DNA of 64,000 nucleotides, taken from the NCBI GenBank assembly GCA_035236585.1, contig CP141127.1:43848001-43912000 (forward strand). The letters are read 5' to 3'. A program made the translations under genes and the position numbers. Positions 1 to 11,341 of this stretch are shown here, one piece after another (positions within the stretch are counted from its first letter, which is position 1; the number at the start of each line of letters is the position of its first letter). The DNA comes from Warburgia ugandensis. Its lineage: Eukaryota; Streptophyta; Magnoliopsida; Canellales; Canellaceae. Under the pieces are notes generated by a model. It made no database searches. It was not told where the DNA came from and saw only the letters and a list, made by a program, of their open reading frames with translations.

Positions 1-624
1 CAATATATATGACAATTAAGGCTAGTAATCATCAATCTAATTGCAAGAAAGTATCCTACAATGATTGAACTTAACTAATTGAAATTCTACAACACTTTAA
101 ACCTTCCTAATTCATCTACCAACTCTTTCATCTAATAGCTAAAACCCCTCAAAGACATGCGCACAACCCAAGGGACAGGCACATGGCTCTAAGGTGATTT
201 AGGTGTAAATTTAACACTTAGATGAGATGAAAGGATGATGAACTAACCATCAAATTTGAATGATTCTATGAAAAGCAATAAGGGTCATCTATGATGTGCA
301 CTTTCAATTAAAAAAAAAAAAAAAAAAAACTTTCAGAACCTTGCATTCAACCCTTAGAGTGGTCCATATGGTCTTACTATGTTTTTAGATTGACTGTAGT
401 TTTAAACCTTAAAGCAACAACCTCTATTAAACTTCAACCTTGGAATCAACAATATGCAAATAAGCAAACATAACAAATAATTTCATTCATCAATCAAGAG
501 GAATTCCATTAGCTGTCAAATTGTATTGAAGTAAGTTAAGTTACAAGGATGCCGTATTCCACTCTACGTGAGTGTGTGCCATGCATTACACCAAAATAAA
601 TCCCAAATAAAGATGATTCAACCC
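1..624. other. AT-rich spacer without recognised genes
   Basis: No reading frame of convincing length or composition was seen on either strand. The stretch has an uninterrupted A run at about 310-329, which could be a retroposon tail, but no 5' body or flanking duplication was found. It ends where LTR-like sequence begins. Confidence 0.5.
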
Positions 625-1500
625 TATAATAACCTCAAAATTTAACCCTAAATTAATAATTAAATTAAAAATTTTATGCATGGAATTTAGTTCTGAAATA
701 ACTAAAACTAGAAATACACATCGATAGGAATTGAATAGTATAAAGAACGTCGAAAACGGAATTCGGATGAGTGAGATATGACCATTTTAAGTTGTAAGGG
801 TAAATTGATAATTAGTCAGGGACGTGAATTAAAGAGGGTCATTTTGATAACAACATCCCTTTCCATTCCCATCTAGCACCAATGGAGGAAGGTGGTGATC
901 TACCTTTTCATTCAAGAAGATCATATCTCAACCTATAAAAACTAGTTTCCCCTTCCACTCTCCCTCTTTCCCCTTTGCATGCTGCTAAAATGCATGAGAT
1001 TTTACATGCACTAGAGGACCTTGATCTCCCATCACTGGCTATAATCAGGTAAGCCACATACTTTAAGCTATTTTTCACATCATTTCCCAACTTTCCCCTC
1101 ACAAATCTAGGCTAGATTTGGACCGAACGACCATTGGATGGCCTAAGAAGTCAAAACCGTGGAGCATGCTTAAACCCACGTTAAGGACACCTTAGATGGT
1201 AGATCTGAGCCGTTCATTATGATCTTTGGACCAAAAACCCTAAGAATAGCAAAAACAGATAAATAATCAGAGCATTTGGGGCTCCGATTAAAAGAAAGGT
1301 GGATAGCTCGGGTTTGTCATCCTCAATGGACGGTGCACCCAAGATGCCCACCAGCACACATAGAGGCAAACTGCACACATGGGTGTTGTGTCGCTAGCAT
1401 GTGCAGCATACACGCATGTTGGACACTCACGCATGCTGTCCCAAATGACCGAAACCTGCTCGGCATCCTGGTGTACATGCACTTTGGGACGTCACTTTGT

Positions 1501-1675
1501 CAGTGTAAATGGGTGCAAACACCCGTTTGCCGATGTAAACCAGTGCAAACACCCCCCCCCCCCCGCCCCGCTAGTGTAAACTGGTACAAACACCCATCCG
1601 TCAGTGTAAACCACCTTTTCCATGGGAGTAAATCGGTGTAAACCTCCGTCCGCCAGTGCAAACTGGTGTAAAATT
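1501..1675 (+). repeat. Degenerate ~30-40-bp minisatellite with a C tract
   Basis: Five to six imperfect units of the form 'gtgtaaac.ggtgcaaacaccc' follow each other, spaced about 30-40 bases. One unit contains a run of 13 C at 1552-1564 followed by GCCCCG. The array lies in the upstream half of the 5' LTR. A 121-codon open frame across it is a by-product of the repeats. Confidence 0.7.
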
Positions 1676-3332
1676 GGTTTTAATCTAATTTTTTATCTAA
1701 AATGGTTTTTTGGAGATTCTGGAGGCTACAGAATCCCGAACATCGATCCAAAAGGTCTATTGGAACCATCTCATCAATATGGACATTATTTTAGCATTAA
1801 AATTTTGATATAATCACTTTAATTCAGGCCAAATTTATAAAATAGTACCAAATCACATAGATCCGACCAATCAAAGAGTGATCAGGCCCTAGGACTTGAA
1901 CAACTAGATAATATATGGTACTAAATTTGGGTGCTAAGGATCATATTAGAAGTAATTACTCTAGTACTTGATATAGACCATTGATTTAACCCAGATCTTG
2001 GAAAATTATTAATCTAAGGATGATCTGACTGTCAAATCAAGGTGTAAACTATAGATGCACACAAAAATGACCAGATGAACATGAGATATGACTAATTAAT
2101 AACTAATAACATTAGGATTAAGGACCAAATCATATATAGAGATCTTAGAGAACGATCCAATAGTTGGATAGCCACAGATTCCATTGAGATGAAATAAATA
2201 ACACAAAATAGTATTGTGATACTGACAAGTACATCTGAGCATGCAAGCTAAGAGGATTACATGATTGAATTGGGTTATCTCTCATTGAGGTAGGTGATGA
2301 CATTTAATGTTATGTTTTGATTTATTAAACTTTGCATTATCATAGCATTCATGATTAACTATGATTGATTGTCATTTGTTTATTTATTTTAAGATTTTGT
2401 AAGATTCAATGTTTTATGTTATGATCTATATTAGATGTTGATAGTATATTGAATGGGTTTTCATGATCGATTGTTTTATGAGATTGATACCGCGTATCTT
2501 ATTTATGACTAGTAATTATCTTTCCTTATTGCATCATTGAAATTGATGGGTTTTCATAAAGATGATGGTGGAGGCTTGGTGGTTAGTCCTTTGAGAGGCT
2601 AACCTCGGGATGAGGGGTGTGCCTTGGGGATTGTGAGCCATGAGTCCTCCTAGTTTTACGAGATACATGATTTTCATGTTTAGTGATTTATGATGGGTGC
2701 TCTCACCCTGTGGATGTCATGCTAGGAGGGAGTAGGGTCGGCTACCCACCCTCTAAAATTGTGATGTGATAGACACCTACCCACAGATGGCTTTTCGTAG
2801 GGGTTTAGTAACATGGATAGTCCACACTATCGATCCAAGCCTTTCCATGGGGATGGACGTTAAGCCTCCCGTTATGGTGTCGACAGGGAGCAGCAGTGGT
2901 TGAGGCCCTAGAGGGGTTGCCATTGTGGCATGACGATCCATACTCTTGTTCTGTATGCTTGCATGATGAGCATGAAGATGTTATTGTATGCCTGGGTGTG
3001 ACAACACTCGAAGGATTGATATGAGTACTCATGATTTGTTATACGAGTGTATGGGACGCTTATGGGACCCACGTACCTTGGGGTGCCCTGGTTGTTATTG
3101 TATGCTTATTTACATTTGATCATACCTATTTTACAACCCTAAGATCATCATGTTTTAAATCCATGAGATGCATTTTTCATTACATATAATGTTTTAAGAC
3201 TATATTGGCATTGCTTATGATACTTATATTTTCATGGATAATTGACCTACACATTATATCAACATTGTTATTCGACTTTGTTTTCCTTGTTATTACATTA
3301 AATGTCTATGTACCTACACAAGCAATAGCTTG

Positions 3333-3364
3333 CTGAGGCATTGCTTTGTTTTGCAATGCTTCAG
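3333..3364 (+). other. LTR stem-loop, copy 1
   Basis: The arm CTGAGGCATTGC and the partner GCAATGCTTCAG can pair with one weak position, with an 8-base loop. It is preceded by TAGCTTG. The same structure recurs in four other LTRs of this window. Confidence 0.7.
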
Positions 3365-3865
3365 ATATTGAGCATGGCAGCAGGAAGGGCAAGGTCGTAC
3401 AAGGACAATGACAGCAGTGGGGACCACTTGATTTGACTAATTAATAGCTCGACGTGAGTGGTTAGATGGATTACTATTTGAACCTATTTTATGTAATGTA
3501 TACCTTCATTATATGAATTTGATTGTGACATATATATTATGGACTTGTCTTTAAGTATGGTGGATTATTATGATGGATAGACCCTAGGCCACAGTATGAT
3601 GTTTTTGGATATTATTGTTTTAAAAATAAAGGCGTCGTTGATTTTGATGCTGGATTTGATATTATTATTGTCTTTAATTTTTTGTTGGGTACTTATATTT
3701 ATCTTTTAATCATGGTCATGATGTTTTGGAAAAAGGAGATAACACCCAAAGGTTTTTCAGTAAATGTTCTAATAAAATAATTAATAAAATCTTTTAATTT
3801 TGGGATCTCGACTATTATTATTATTATTGTAAAAAGGATGTTATAAAAACCCGAGGTGTTACAGT

Positions 3866-3878
3866 TGGTATAAGGGCC
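3866..3878 (+). other. Primer-binding site (initiator Met tRNA), degraded
   Basis: TGGTATAAGGGCC begins two bases after the LTR end. It matches the usual plant retrotransposon primer site TGGTATCAGAGCC with a few substitutions. It fixes the element's orientation as plus. Confidence 0.75.
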
Positions 3879-4001
3879 CAGTCTATTCCATCATAATCCT
3901 TACAAAGGTCCTCTTATATGTAGGTGACAATCCATGAATTGTAGATAAAGAGGAAGTAAGAGAGAGGAACTTACACTTAATGATATTTGAATCCCTGACA
4001 G

Positions 4002-4549
4002 ATGACTCATCGAAGAAGGACAAGGTCCATCCCTGCTATGCCAGTTGCTCCACCTATTGAGTCCTCTGATTAAGGAGATCATGAAGCTAAGATTAGGACT
4101 ACAGTTCAGGTTGTGAACCCTAACCTTGTGACACCACCTCCATTGGCACTAGTGGATTCATCTGTTCATTCTACCCACCCGGTGCAAGCACCACCAGCAC
4201 CTAAGACCACGGAGGGTGATGCTACGAGTGACTTTAAGAAGACAGATAAACTATTAGAACATTTCCAGAAGATGGTGCCACCTTTCTATGATGACGGTGA
4301 TACTGAGGAGGCTGCGCAATGGTTATTTAAGGTAGAGAGAACATTTGACGTGATGAAGATTGCACTAGAGGATCAGGTCTCAGTAGTTGCCTACCTACTG
4401 AAGGGTGAGGCAAGCTTTTGGTGGCAGACTTTCACACGCACGCGACCAAACCCTACAGAGATAATGACATGGGAGGCCTTTAGGAAGGCTTTTGATACTC
4501 AGTACTTTTCACCTGATGCATTGCAATCATTGAAGAAAGAGTTTCATTT
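4002..4549 (+). pseudogene. gag fragment of gypsy element (truncated)
   Basis: Gag forms the particle that packages element RNA. The frame opens with ATG at 4002 and has a premature TAA at 4071. It then stays open through a proline-rich linker and the start of the retrotransposon gag domain. Visible gag features are 'FQKMVPPFY', 'EEAAQWLFKVERTFDVM', 'YLLKGEASFWW' and 'WEAFRKAFDTQYFSPDA'. The same domain occurs in the larger Tekay element near 29200-29450. Near 4545-4550 the frame runs directly into LTR-like sequence and stops at 4572. The gag C-terminus, zinc knuckle and all of pol are absent. The stop and truncation make it non-functional. Confidence 0.85.
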
Positions 4550-5167
4550 AAACCCTAATTTATGTAATTATTAAATAGGTAAATTTAATTAGAATTTCAT
4601 TTAAAAATCAGGAAAATCATATTTTCCTAGGAACTCTGTGCACACTACTGTTGGAGTGTGATTTCACGGATGAAACCAAGTTTGTTTGAAAATGGCACCG
4701 TCCAACTAGTACACAAGAGACCCAAGATCAAACCCTTTAAATTTGGGAGAGATCCAACAGTGGGTTGTTTTGAAAAAAGCAAAAACCAGTACCTAGGGAT
4801 GTTTTTAGGAACTTGGGAAAAATCATCTAAAAAACATGGTTTTTGGAAAAATTAGTGCAAAAGGAGGGCATAAATGGATTCTAGAGAGAATTCTGAGAAA
4901 AACGACGCAAAAATTGTGCAAAACGAAGCTCTGTAGCTCCGCTAGAGATGATCGGAATCCAGTCGTCTTCTTCGGCGTCGGCAATGGCGTTGGCAGCCTG
5001 ATGCTAATGCTGGGACACACACCGTAACGCACAGAAGAGGACGTCGGGACGCGCTGTGTCCTGGCGATCGTGACCCACGCGGCGGTGCATCACAGTGCAA
5101 AAGACGCACGTGGCGCGTCTCAACGGGGCATCTCTGCTACAGGCGTCTTCGTGATGCCGGTGTACGC

Positions 5168-5175
5168 CTATATAG
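5168..5175 (+). promoter_or_regulatory. TATA-like box of the LTR promoter
   Basis: CTATATAG lies directly downstream of the GC-rich, CpG-containing part of the LTR, a usual place for an LTR promoter. Activity is inferred only from position and sequence. Confidence 0.4.
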
Positions 5176-6443
5176 ACCACCTTATGGTGGTCGGGCAAGC
5201 CGCATTTTGAGTATATTTTCACAAAAACTTGATTTTTGGGAGCTAGAGGGGTCCAAATCACAATCCGAAAGAAGCATTGTGATCGTATTGATGACCCGGA
5301 CCTAGTTTTAACTTAAAAACTTATAAATGACCAATTTTTATTTAGAAATTTTTTTAAATAGTGATGTGACATGTACAGGTGCACTTGAATATACCAGTTA
5401 AGGGGATTATTAGCAAGCTAGTGGTCTCACATTGAGGTAGGTGATGAAAATTAATGCTTTGCCTTGATTTTTAAGCCATGTTTAAACATAGCATCATGTG
5501 TGATTGTGTTTTAAATTGCAATTATTATTTGTCATGGATTTCATGAGACTTTGAGCATATTATGATTATTACAAATTGAAATCTTTTATTGAATAAACTC
5601 ATGACTAATGTTTTTATGAGCATGATGTTAATTAATTATGCTTAAATAGAGATTTATTTCTTATTATATATGGGAAATGCATGGATTTACATGGAAATAA
5701 GAATAGAGGTTTATTAGCTGGTCCTTTTATAGGCTAACCCCAGGATGAGGGGCATGTCTTGGGGATCTCAAGCTATGAGTGCTCTTGAGTTTTAGCATAT
5801 TCATATGATTTTCGTGTTTTATATTTGATGACGGGTGCTCTCTCCCGGTGAGCGTCATGCTAGGAGGGATAGGGCTGGCCACCCACCTTCCGAGATTGAG
5901 ATGTGAAGATTTTGTGATGATAGACACCTGCCCATAGATGGAATTCAGTAGGGGTTTGGTAACATGGATAGTCCACACTACCGGTCTGAGCCTTTCCATG
6001 GGGACAGACGCTAAGTCTCCCGTTACGGTGTCTACGGAGAGCGGCGGTGGTTGATACCCATGGAGGGTTGCCACTGCGTCATGATGGCCCATATTCTTAT
6101 TATGGGTGCATGTATGACGAGCATGGTTATGGATGGTACGCCTGGGTGTGATGACACTCAGAGGTTGGCTATGAGTACTCCTGATCAATGACATTAGTGC
6201 GATGTTGTGGGACCCATTACCTTAGGGTGCCCTTATTCTTGTTGTATGCTCATTTATATTGATTCATGTCATGTTTTAACTCCGTGAATTGAATGCTTTA
6301 GCATATGGAATAAATTGGCATTTATTTGGACATGACTTATGATACTACTATTTTCATAAATGATAGATGTTTCATTAGTACTGTTAATTATTTATTTCAT
6401 TTATTACATTAATTGTCTATGTACCTACACAAGCTATAGCTTG

Positions 6444-6475
6444 CTGAGGCATTGCTTTGTTTTGCAATGCCTTAG
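6444..6475 (+). other. LTR stem-loop, copy 2
   Basis: CTGAGGCATTGC pairs with GCAATGCCTTAG around an 8-base loop, after TAGCTTG. It is the counterpart of the structure at 3333-3364. Confidence 0.7.
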
Positions 6476-6963
6476 ATCTCGAGCGTGGTATCAGGAAAGG
6501 CAAAGCTGTTGAGAAACTGTGAGAGCTGCTGAAGATCTTTTTCCTATAGTTTTAGACAGTGATGTGAGTCATTAAACAGGATTATCATTTGGATTTAATT
6601 ATGGACTGCATACTTTATATTTTGGATTTGATTGAGATGTTTGGACATATGTTGGACATTTATATGGGATGTTATGATGGATAGACCCTGAGCCATATTC
6701 TTATTGTGTTTTAGACATTTATTTGATTTAAAATAAAGGCGCCGATTTATTTGACGTTGATTTATACGAGGATTGTTTTATTTATGTTTAATTTACATGT
6801 ATGCCATTTTGAGAAAGGAAAAATAACACTCGGAGTTTTTAAGATATGTTTTAGTAAAAGGTTAAATAAAACTTTTCTCATGGGATCCCAAACACTCTTA
6901 TTAAAAATGCCATTATTATTATTACATAAAAAAAAATGTCTTAAAAAAATCCGTGGTGTTACT

Positions 6964-7461
6964 GATGAATGGACTAATCCATATGAGTTACACTACCATT
7001 AAGGATGCAAATTATACTTATTGCAACTATATTGGAAAAAGTAAAGGGGAGTGAAGGATGCTTACAGTGGGGTTTTTTATGAAGATCAAGTGTGAGCCAC
7101 TATACGCATCACTTGCCCTATATTAATACAACCCATTCATAAATGAATAACAAAGTGAAAGTTACATTGGGGCCTCACTACAAGTTCACTCAAAAAAATT
7201 AAAAATCCTAATCTAGGAAAATAAATAAATCTTAACTAATTTGATGAAGTTTTGGCCCACAGAATTGCTACAGCTCCTTTACCAAATTTCCCTTGCACAA
7301 AATCAAACAAAATTGGTCAATTTTTTAGGAATTAACAAATCATGCAATTATGAATACAAAACCCTAATCTAATGCAACCTAAACTAAGACTAGGGATAAA
7401 TAATCTAAATTACGACCCAACTACAAATCCATTATGATTCATTAACAACAATGCCAAAACT
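6964..7461 (-). mobile_element. Leader fragment of a Tat/Athila-like LTR element
   Basis: On the minus strand this is the sequence downstream of the primer site. It shares blocks with 62500-62939 in the same order, for example 'cttacagtggggtttt', 'gaagatcaagtgtg' followed by 'gccac', and 'gggcctcacta'. The fragment is cut off at its left by the gypsy LTR, so gag, pol and the 3' LTR of this copy are missing. No coding sequence was recognised. Confidence 0.6.
7445..7461 (-). other. Primer-binding region, Tat/Athila type, degraded
   Basis: The minus strand reads AGTTTTGGCATTGTTG next to the LTR end. It resembles the TTTTTGGCGCCGTTGCC motif that follows the 5' LTR in Tat/Athila-type plant elements, with C-to-T style changes. 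The equivalent site at 62915-62939 supports this reading. Confidence 0.6.
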
Positions 7462-9901
7462 TGGTGTATATCTTAACTTACTCACAAGCACAAGTATAAC
7501 TGTAGTAATTACACATGAGAGAGGTCGATCCCATAAGGAATCTCACAGAAATGTATGTTGGATGGATCTCATTTAAACTATTTAGCCTAGCAAAAATAAT
7601 TGAATGTAACCTAGACAAAGGCTTTAAATTAACATGGAAACCTCACATGCATGAAATTAAAAAATTTATAAATATAAATATGAAAACTCACTAAAGCTAC
7701 TCTAACATGAAAATTAACATAGACAATGTTCAACTAATACCTAAACATGACCTAATGTAAGTAATCAAAGTAGGTAAAACTAACATGAGGTGTGTGATTG
7801 AAACATGGAAAGCGTATGGAATCAAGCAACCCAAAATGCTTGAATTGAACATGGATTTGTATCTAAACTAGGAATCAACATAAGCTAACATGGAATGCAT
7901 GAAAGGAGCTAGACATAAAGCATGGGAATCTAACCTAAATCAAGCAATCATCTATGGGGAAACACTTCAAAACCATGCACATAAACCATGGGTTTGTGAG
8001 CATGGTTCAAATGTGATTCTATGGAAACTACATGCCATCTTAATCTACAATGGATTACATGGAAACTAAGCAAGGAAAGATATTGCAACAGCCATTAAAA
8101 AATAAATTTAAAAAAATCAAAGAATCATGAAAAATAAGCACATAACATGAATCATGGAATTTCACTGATTAAAGTAGAATGTGTACAAGGGTGGTGCACA
8201 TCCTTCATGGGGTGTGTGCACATCCAAAAACAACTTCAAAACAATGTTTTCAATCATCTAACCAGCAATCAATGGTAAGCACACATTTTTTCCAAAATAG
8301 ATCAAAGGGAAACAAGACGGAAAGGAACGAAAAATAGAGCAGTAGACCACATGGAACCTAAGGAAAAATAATGGGCAAGGAACTTGATCTAAGAACTACA
8401 CTCTCTTGGCTATCACTACAAGTGAGTTATAGTCCTTAGATTCAAGGATCTAAGGTGTAAATCAAAGTGTAATAATTAAATGAAACTAGGCTAAGAAACA
8501 AAGAACAAAGCATGAAATGAAGGAATAAAACAAGTAATAAAACAAAGGTAACAAAGCAAGGAACTAAGAAGATGAACTAACCTTAACTTGAGGACTTCAA
8601 AGAGAGAATAAATATAAAGCAAGGAGGCATGGAGGCTGGAAGGAGGGCTGCTACCAAGGGGGAAATCATCATGATCTATAGAGGAGAAGAAGGGTGGAGA
8701 CACCTCCTTTTTAGGAGAGGGCGTTCTCCCCTTCTCCAAAAAATTTCATGTGGAATCCCTTAAACTATTTTATTTGTGTTGGCTGACTTCTAAAAGAACC
8801 CTAATAGGTATGGAATGTGGGATTAGAAAGAGGTTCGATGTCATGTAGGGATTGGATCACTAAATTACTAACTATTACAACTAAGGAGACACCTAAGAGT
8901 GGAAGCAAGGTGGAAGGTGCCTACTTTTTAGAGTGGGGTGTCTTCCACTTTGTGGAAGGTGTGGGAATCCTAAGGGTTGAGGTAAAAAAAAAGAGGAGAA
9001 ATGAAAGAGGGAAAGAAAGAAATAGAAAGTGGTGGAGTGGACGAGGTAAGAAAGAGAGGGAGGTGTCTGGCTACTTTCTTAGAGTTAGATGAAACACTCC
9101 TTTCTTTAAGGTATTTCTTGCGGGATGGAGTAATGGTGAGGTGGAGAGAGAGAAAAAAAAGTGGAAAATAAAGGTGGGTTCTTCCTATTGTTCCACAAAC
9201 ATGTTTAATTATCTTGATTTTTACTCAAATCTCTCTCTAATTATCCTCTTAAAAATGAACTTTTTAGCTTAAGATAATTAAATAAAATTCACCTCTAATT
9301 AGGCTTAAGTGCCTTGAATGGCTCACTTTAAGGCTCATTTGGCTTGGCTTCATGGCTCACACCCTTGGCTTTGTTGTCTTGGCCTATCTTCCTTAGCTTA
9401 ACACCTTCTTCATGGCTTGTATGGCTAAGGTAGTTTGAGTGGCTCCCATGCAAAGGTGGTGGAAATTCGTCGGTTGTGCCAAAGACCATTTCAATCATCT
9501 TTAGCTTTTCTAATTGCTTCTTTTGTTGCCCTAAGATAATCTTTAACCTTGATCACTTCATGGATTGATGACATTTAGACATTGGATATTCTAGGATTCC
9601 TAGCTAGACTAGGAAACCTCATGAATAGCTTCAATTCTCATTTTGATCACTCTTGGTCATTGGATTAGCATCTTGATTTCTACAAAAGGTCAAAAACTCT
9701 AATTAAATCCTTAAAAAAGAATTATCATTCACATACTTACGTCAGATGAGCTTCTTAACCTACATAATAACAAACTTCTAAATTATTCGGTAAAAAATGC
9801 GTGTTAATTTTTTTTTTTTTTAAATGCTAAAATTAACACTATATTTTGTAACACATGAGCTACTAATTGTGTCCTTTTTATACAAAATTAAGCACTCATC
9901 A
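7462..9901 (-). repeat. 5' LTR of a Tat/Athila-like element
   Basis: On the minus strand the LTR starts TGATGAGTGCTTAATTTTG (right edge at 9901), a start typical of this group, and ends ...CACCA just before the primer region. The 'cacaagcacaagtataac.gtagtaattaca' stretch at the left edge parallels the left edges of the LTRs at 46050 and 62940. No long reading frame is credible inside it. The 91-codon frame at 8817-9092 is in a purine-rich tract. Confidence 0.65.
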
Positions 9902-10012
9902 TAAATCAATGTCGAAGCATGCATTTTGTACATAACAAACACAATAATATGCAAAAGATGTTATTTTCCAAATAAGTCCTCTTTTATCATCCTTTTTACA
10001 ATAATATATACG

Positions 10013-10032
10013 TTATATATATATATATATAT
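10013..10032. repeat. (TA)n microsatellite
   Basis: About ten uninterrupted TA units. Confidence 0.9.
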
Positions 10033-10141
10033 CAAATGTCACATAGTATTCCTTCTTACTAAAACAATCCATATAGCACATGATAAAAGAGCTAATATGG
10101 AATTATTTTATCTCGCTAATATAATTCATATAGCCCTCTCA

Positions 10142-10162
10142 TGTGTGTGTGTGTGTGTGTGT
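10142..10162. repeat. (TG)n microsatellite
   Basis: About ten uninterrupted TG units. Confidence 0.9.
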
Positions 10163-10796
10163 ATTATTTTCATCTCAAGGACCCTCACCATTATCACACA
10201 CATAATCCCCATTCTTACAAAGTACTTTTATTGATAGAATTGTTTCAGTAATACAAAGGTAATCTATTGCAATATTGCTTGGGTTGTCCTGATCATAAAG
10301 CTTGGATAGGATGATAAAATAGTTGACCATATCTTATCATGTCTATCTTGCACATAAAATACATGTTTTTCTTGAGATGCCAAAATAAACTAATCATTTT
10401 TATAACCGATCTTGTTGAAGTAAACCAATCTCAATCTAAGGGCATTAGTTTTGATAATGCTTTCTTTGTCTTCCACCCAATTACACTAAAAAACAACCAC
10501 AATCATGCTAGTATAATACAAGGCCCATATCTCACTTATAGCCCCATAATAAGTATCATCTATCACTATTGGCTTATTATCCTTTAAAATGGAAAATAAT
10601 GTTACATTATCAACTAAGCTAACCCCATTATTCTGTTTCACTCTTAAGTTATCACAGTCTTTTGTGTAAAAGCAATATCCATTGATGGCACATCTAGCAT
10701 TTTTTTTTTACTTCTAATCATGGTCTCGTTGTCATCTAGTCCAAGGATTTAGATATACCATTGCTTAGAACTTCAAGATGATCTTGAAACTATGTA

Positions 10797-10799
10797 TAC

Positions 10800-10839
<40 letters not shown>
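10797..10839. repeat. Compound (TACA)n(TA)n microsatellite
   Basis: Four TACA units run directly into about thirteen TA units. Confidence 0.9.
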
Positions 10840-11341
10840 TGAATAAGATATGATTGATGTAACTATAATATTATATATACATAATGCAATTTATTAGAAT
10901 TGTGAATTCAATCATTTTACTTTTTGACGTAGTTAAGTATTGAAAGAGCAATGGTGCTCAAATTGCAGTCACTTCTATGTCTTTTCATAACTTGAATTAT
11001 TTGTTTTAAGGACATTGATGTGCTCACTATACACTCACAAACAAACACAAAAATTAATGAAGAGATCAAAGAAAATATAAACATTAATAATTATGTTTTA
11101 CAATGTGCATCATCTACTAAATGTATTGCTAGATTTCATCAATGTTTTGCAACACATAAAGGTGCAACTAGTCCTATTCTTTGTAGTCAATGACCGATAC
11201 ACGACTACTCGATAGAGATTTTCCAACCTTAGGATCATGAAATACAACTAATTATTTCTTTCTTGGCATCACAACACCATCCACTCTTTATAAAGTACTA
11301 TCTGGAAAACTACACTACTTCCTCTGTAGTATAACACTTGG

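Larger units (their letters stand above)
625..3863 (+). repeat. 5' LTR of the deleted gypsy element
   Basis: About 3.2 kb long. The right edge is firm, because it ends GGTGTTACA immediately before a primer-binding site. The left edge is a judgement. The LTR has acquired a C-rich minisatellite (1501-1675) that is not seen in the partner LTR. It contains the conserved stem-loop at 3333-3364. Confidence 0.65.
625..6963 (+). mobile_element. Internally deleted Ty3/gypsy (Tekay-like) element: LTR, gag fragment, LTR
   Basis: Two related LTRs (625-3863 and about 4550-6963) flank a short internal piece holding a methionine-tRNA primer site and the N-terminal part of gag. Both LTRs share a series of blocks in the same order: a 'tgaggtaggtgatga' block, a 'tacctacacaagc.atagcttgctgag' stem-loop block, a 'gatggatagaccct.agcca' block, and an end in GGTGTTAC. 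Everything from mid-gag through pol, and probably the first bases of the right LTR, is missing, so the copy cannot be autonomous. No target duplication was found. The left boundary is inferred from TATAATAACC resembling the usual TGTAATRACC start. Confidence 0.75.
4550..6963 (+). repeat. 3' LTR of the deleted gypsy element
   Basis: It is about 2.4 kb, shorter than its partner. Alignment to the partner suggests its first 15-20 bases were lost at the junction with gag. It contains a GC-rich segment (about 5030-5160) just upstream of a TATA-like site, the conserved stem-loop at 6444-6475, and an end in GGTGTTAC. It then abuts unrelated Tat-like sequence. Confidence 0.65.
9902..11341. other. AT-rich spacer with microsatellites
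   Basis: Three short tandem repeats are present. The rightmost part may be the downstream flank of the CACTA transposase pseudogene, but I recognise no coding sequence in it. No transposon terminus was found. Confidence 0.45.

Noticed and set aside
1276..1641. 121-codon frame rich in repeated CKP and HP motifs
   Set aside because: The repetition comes from the minisatellite in the LTR and there is no protein homology.
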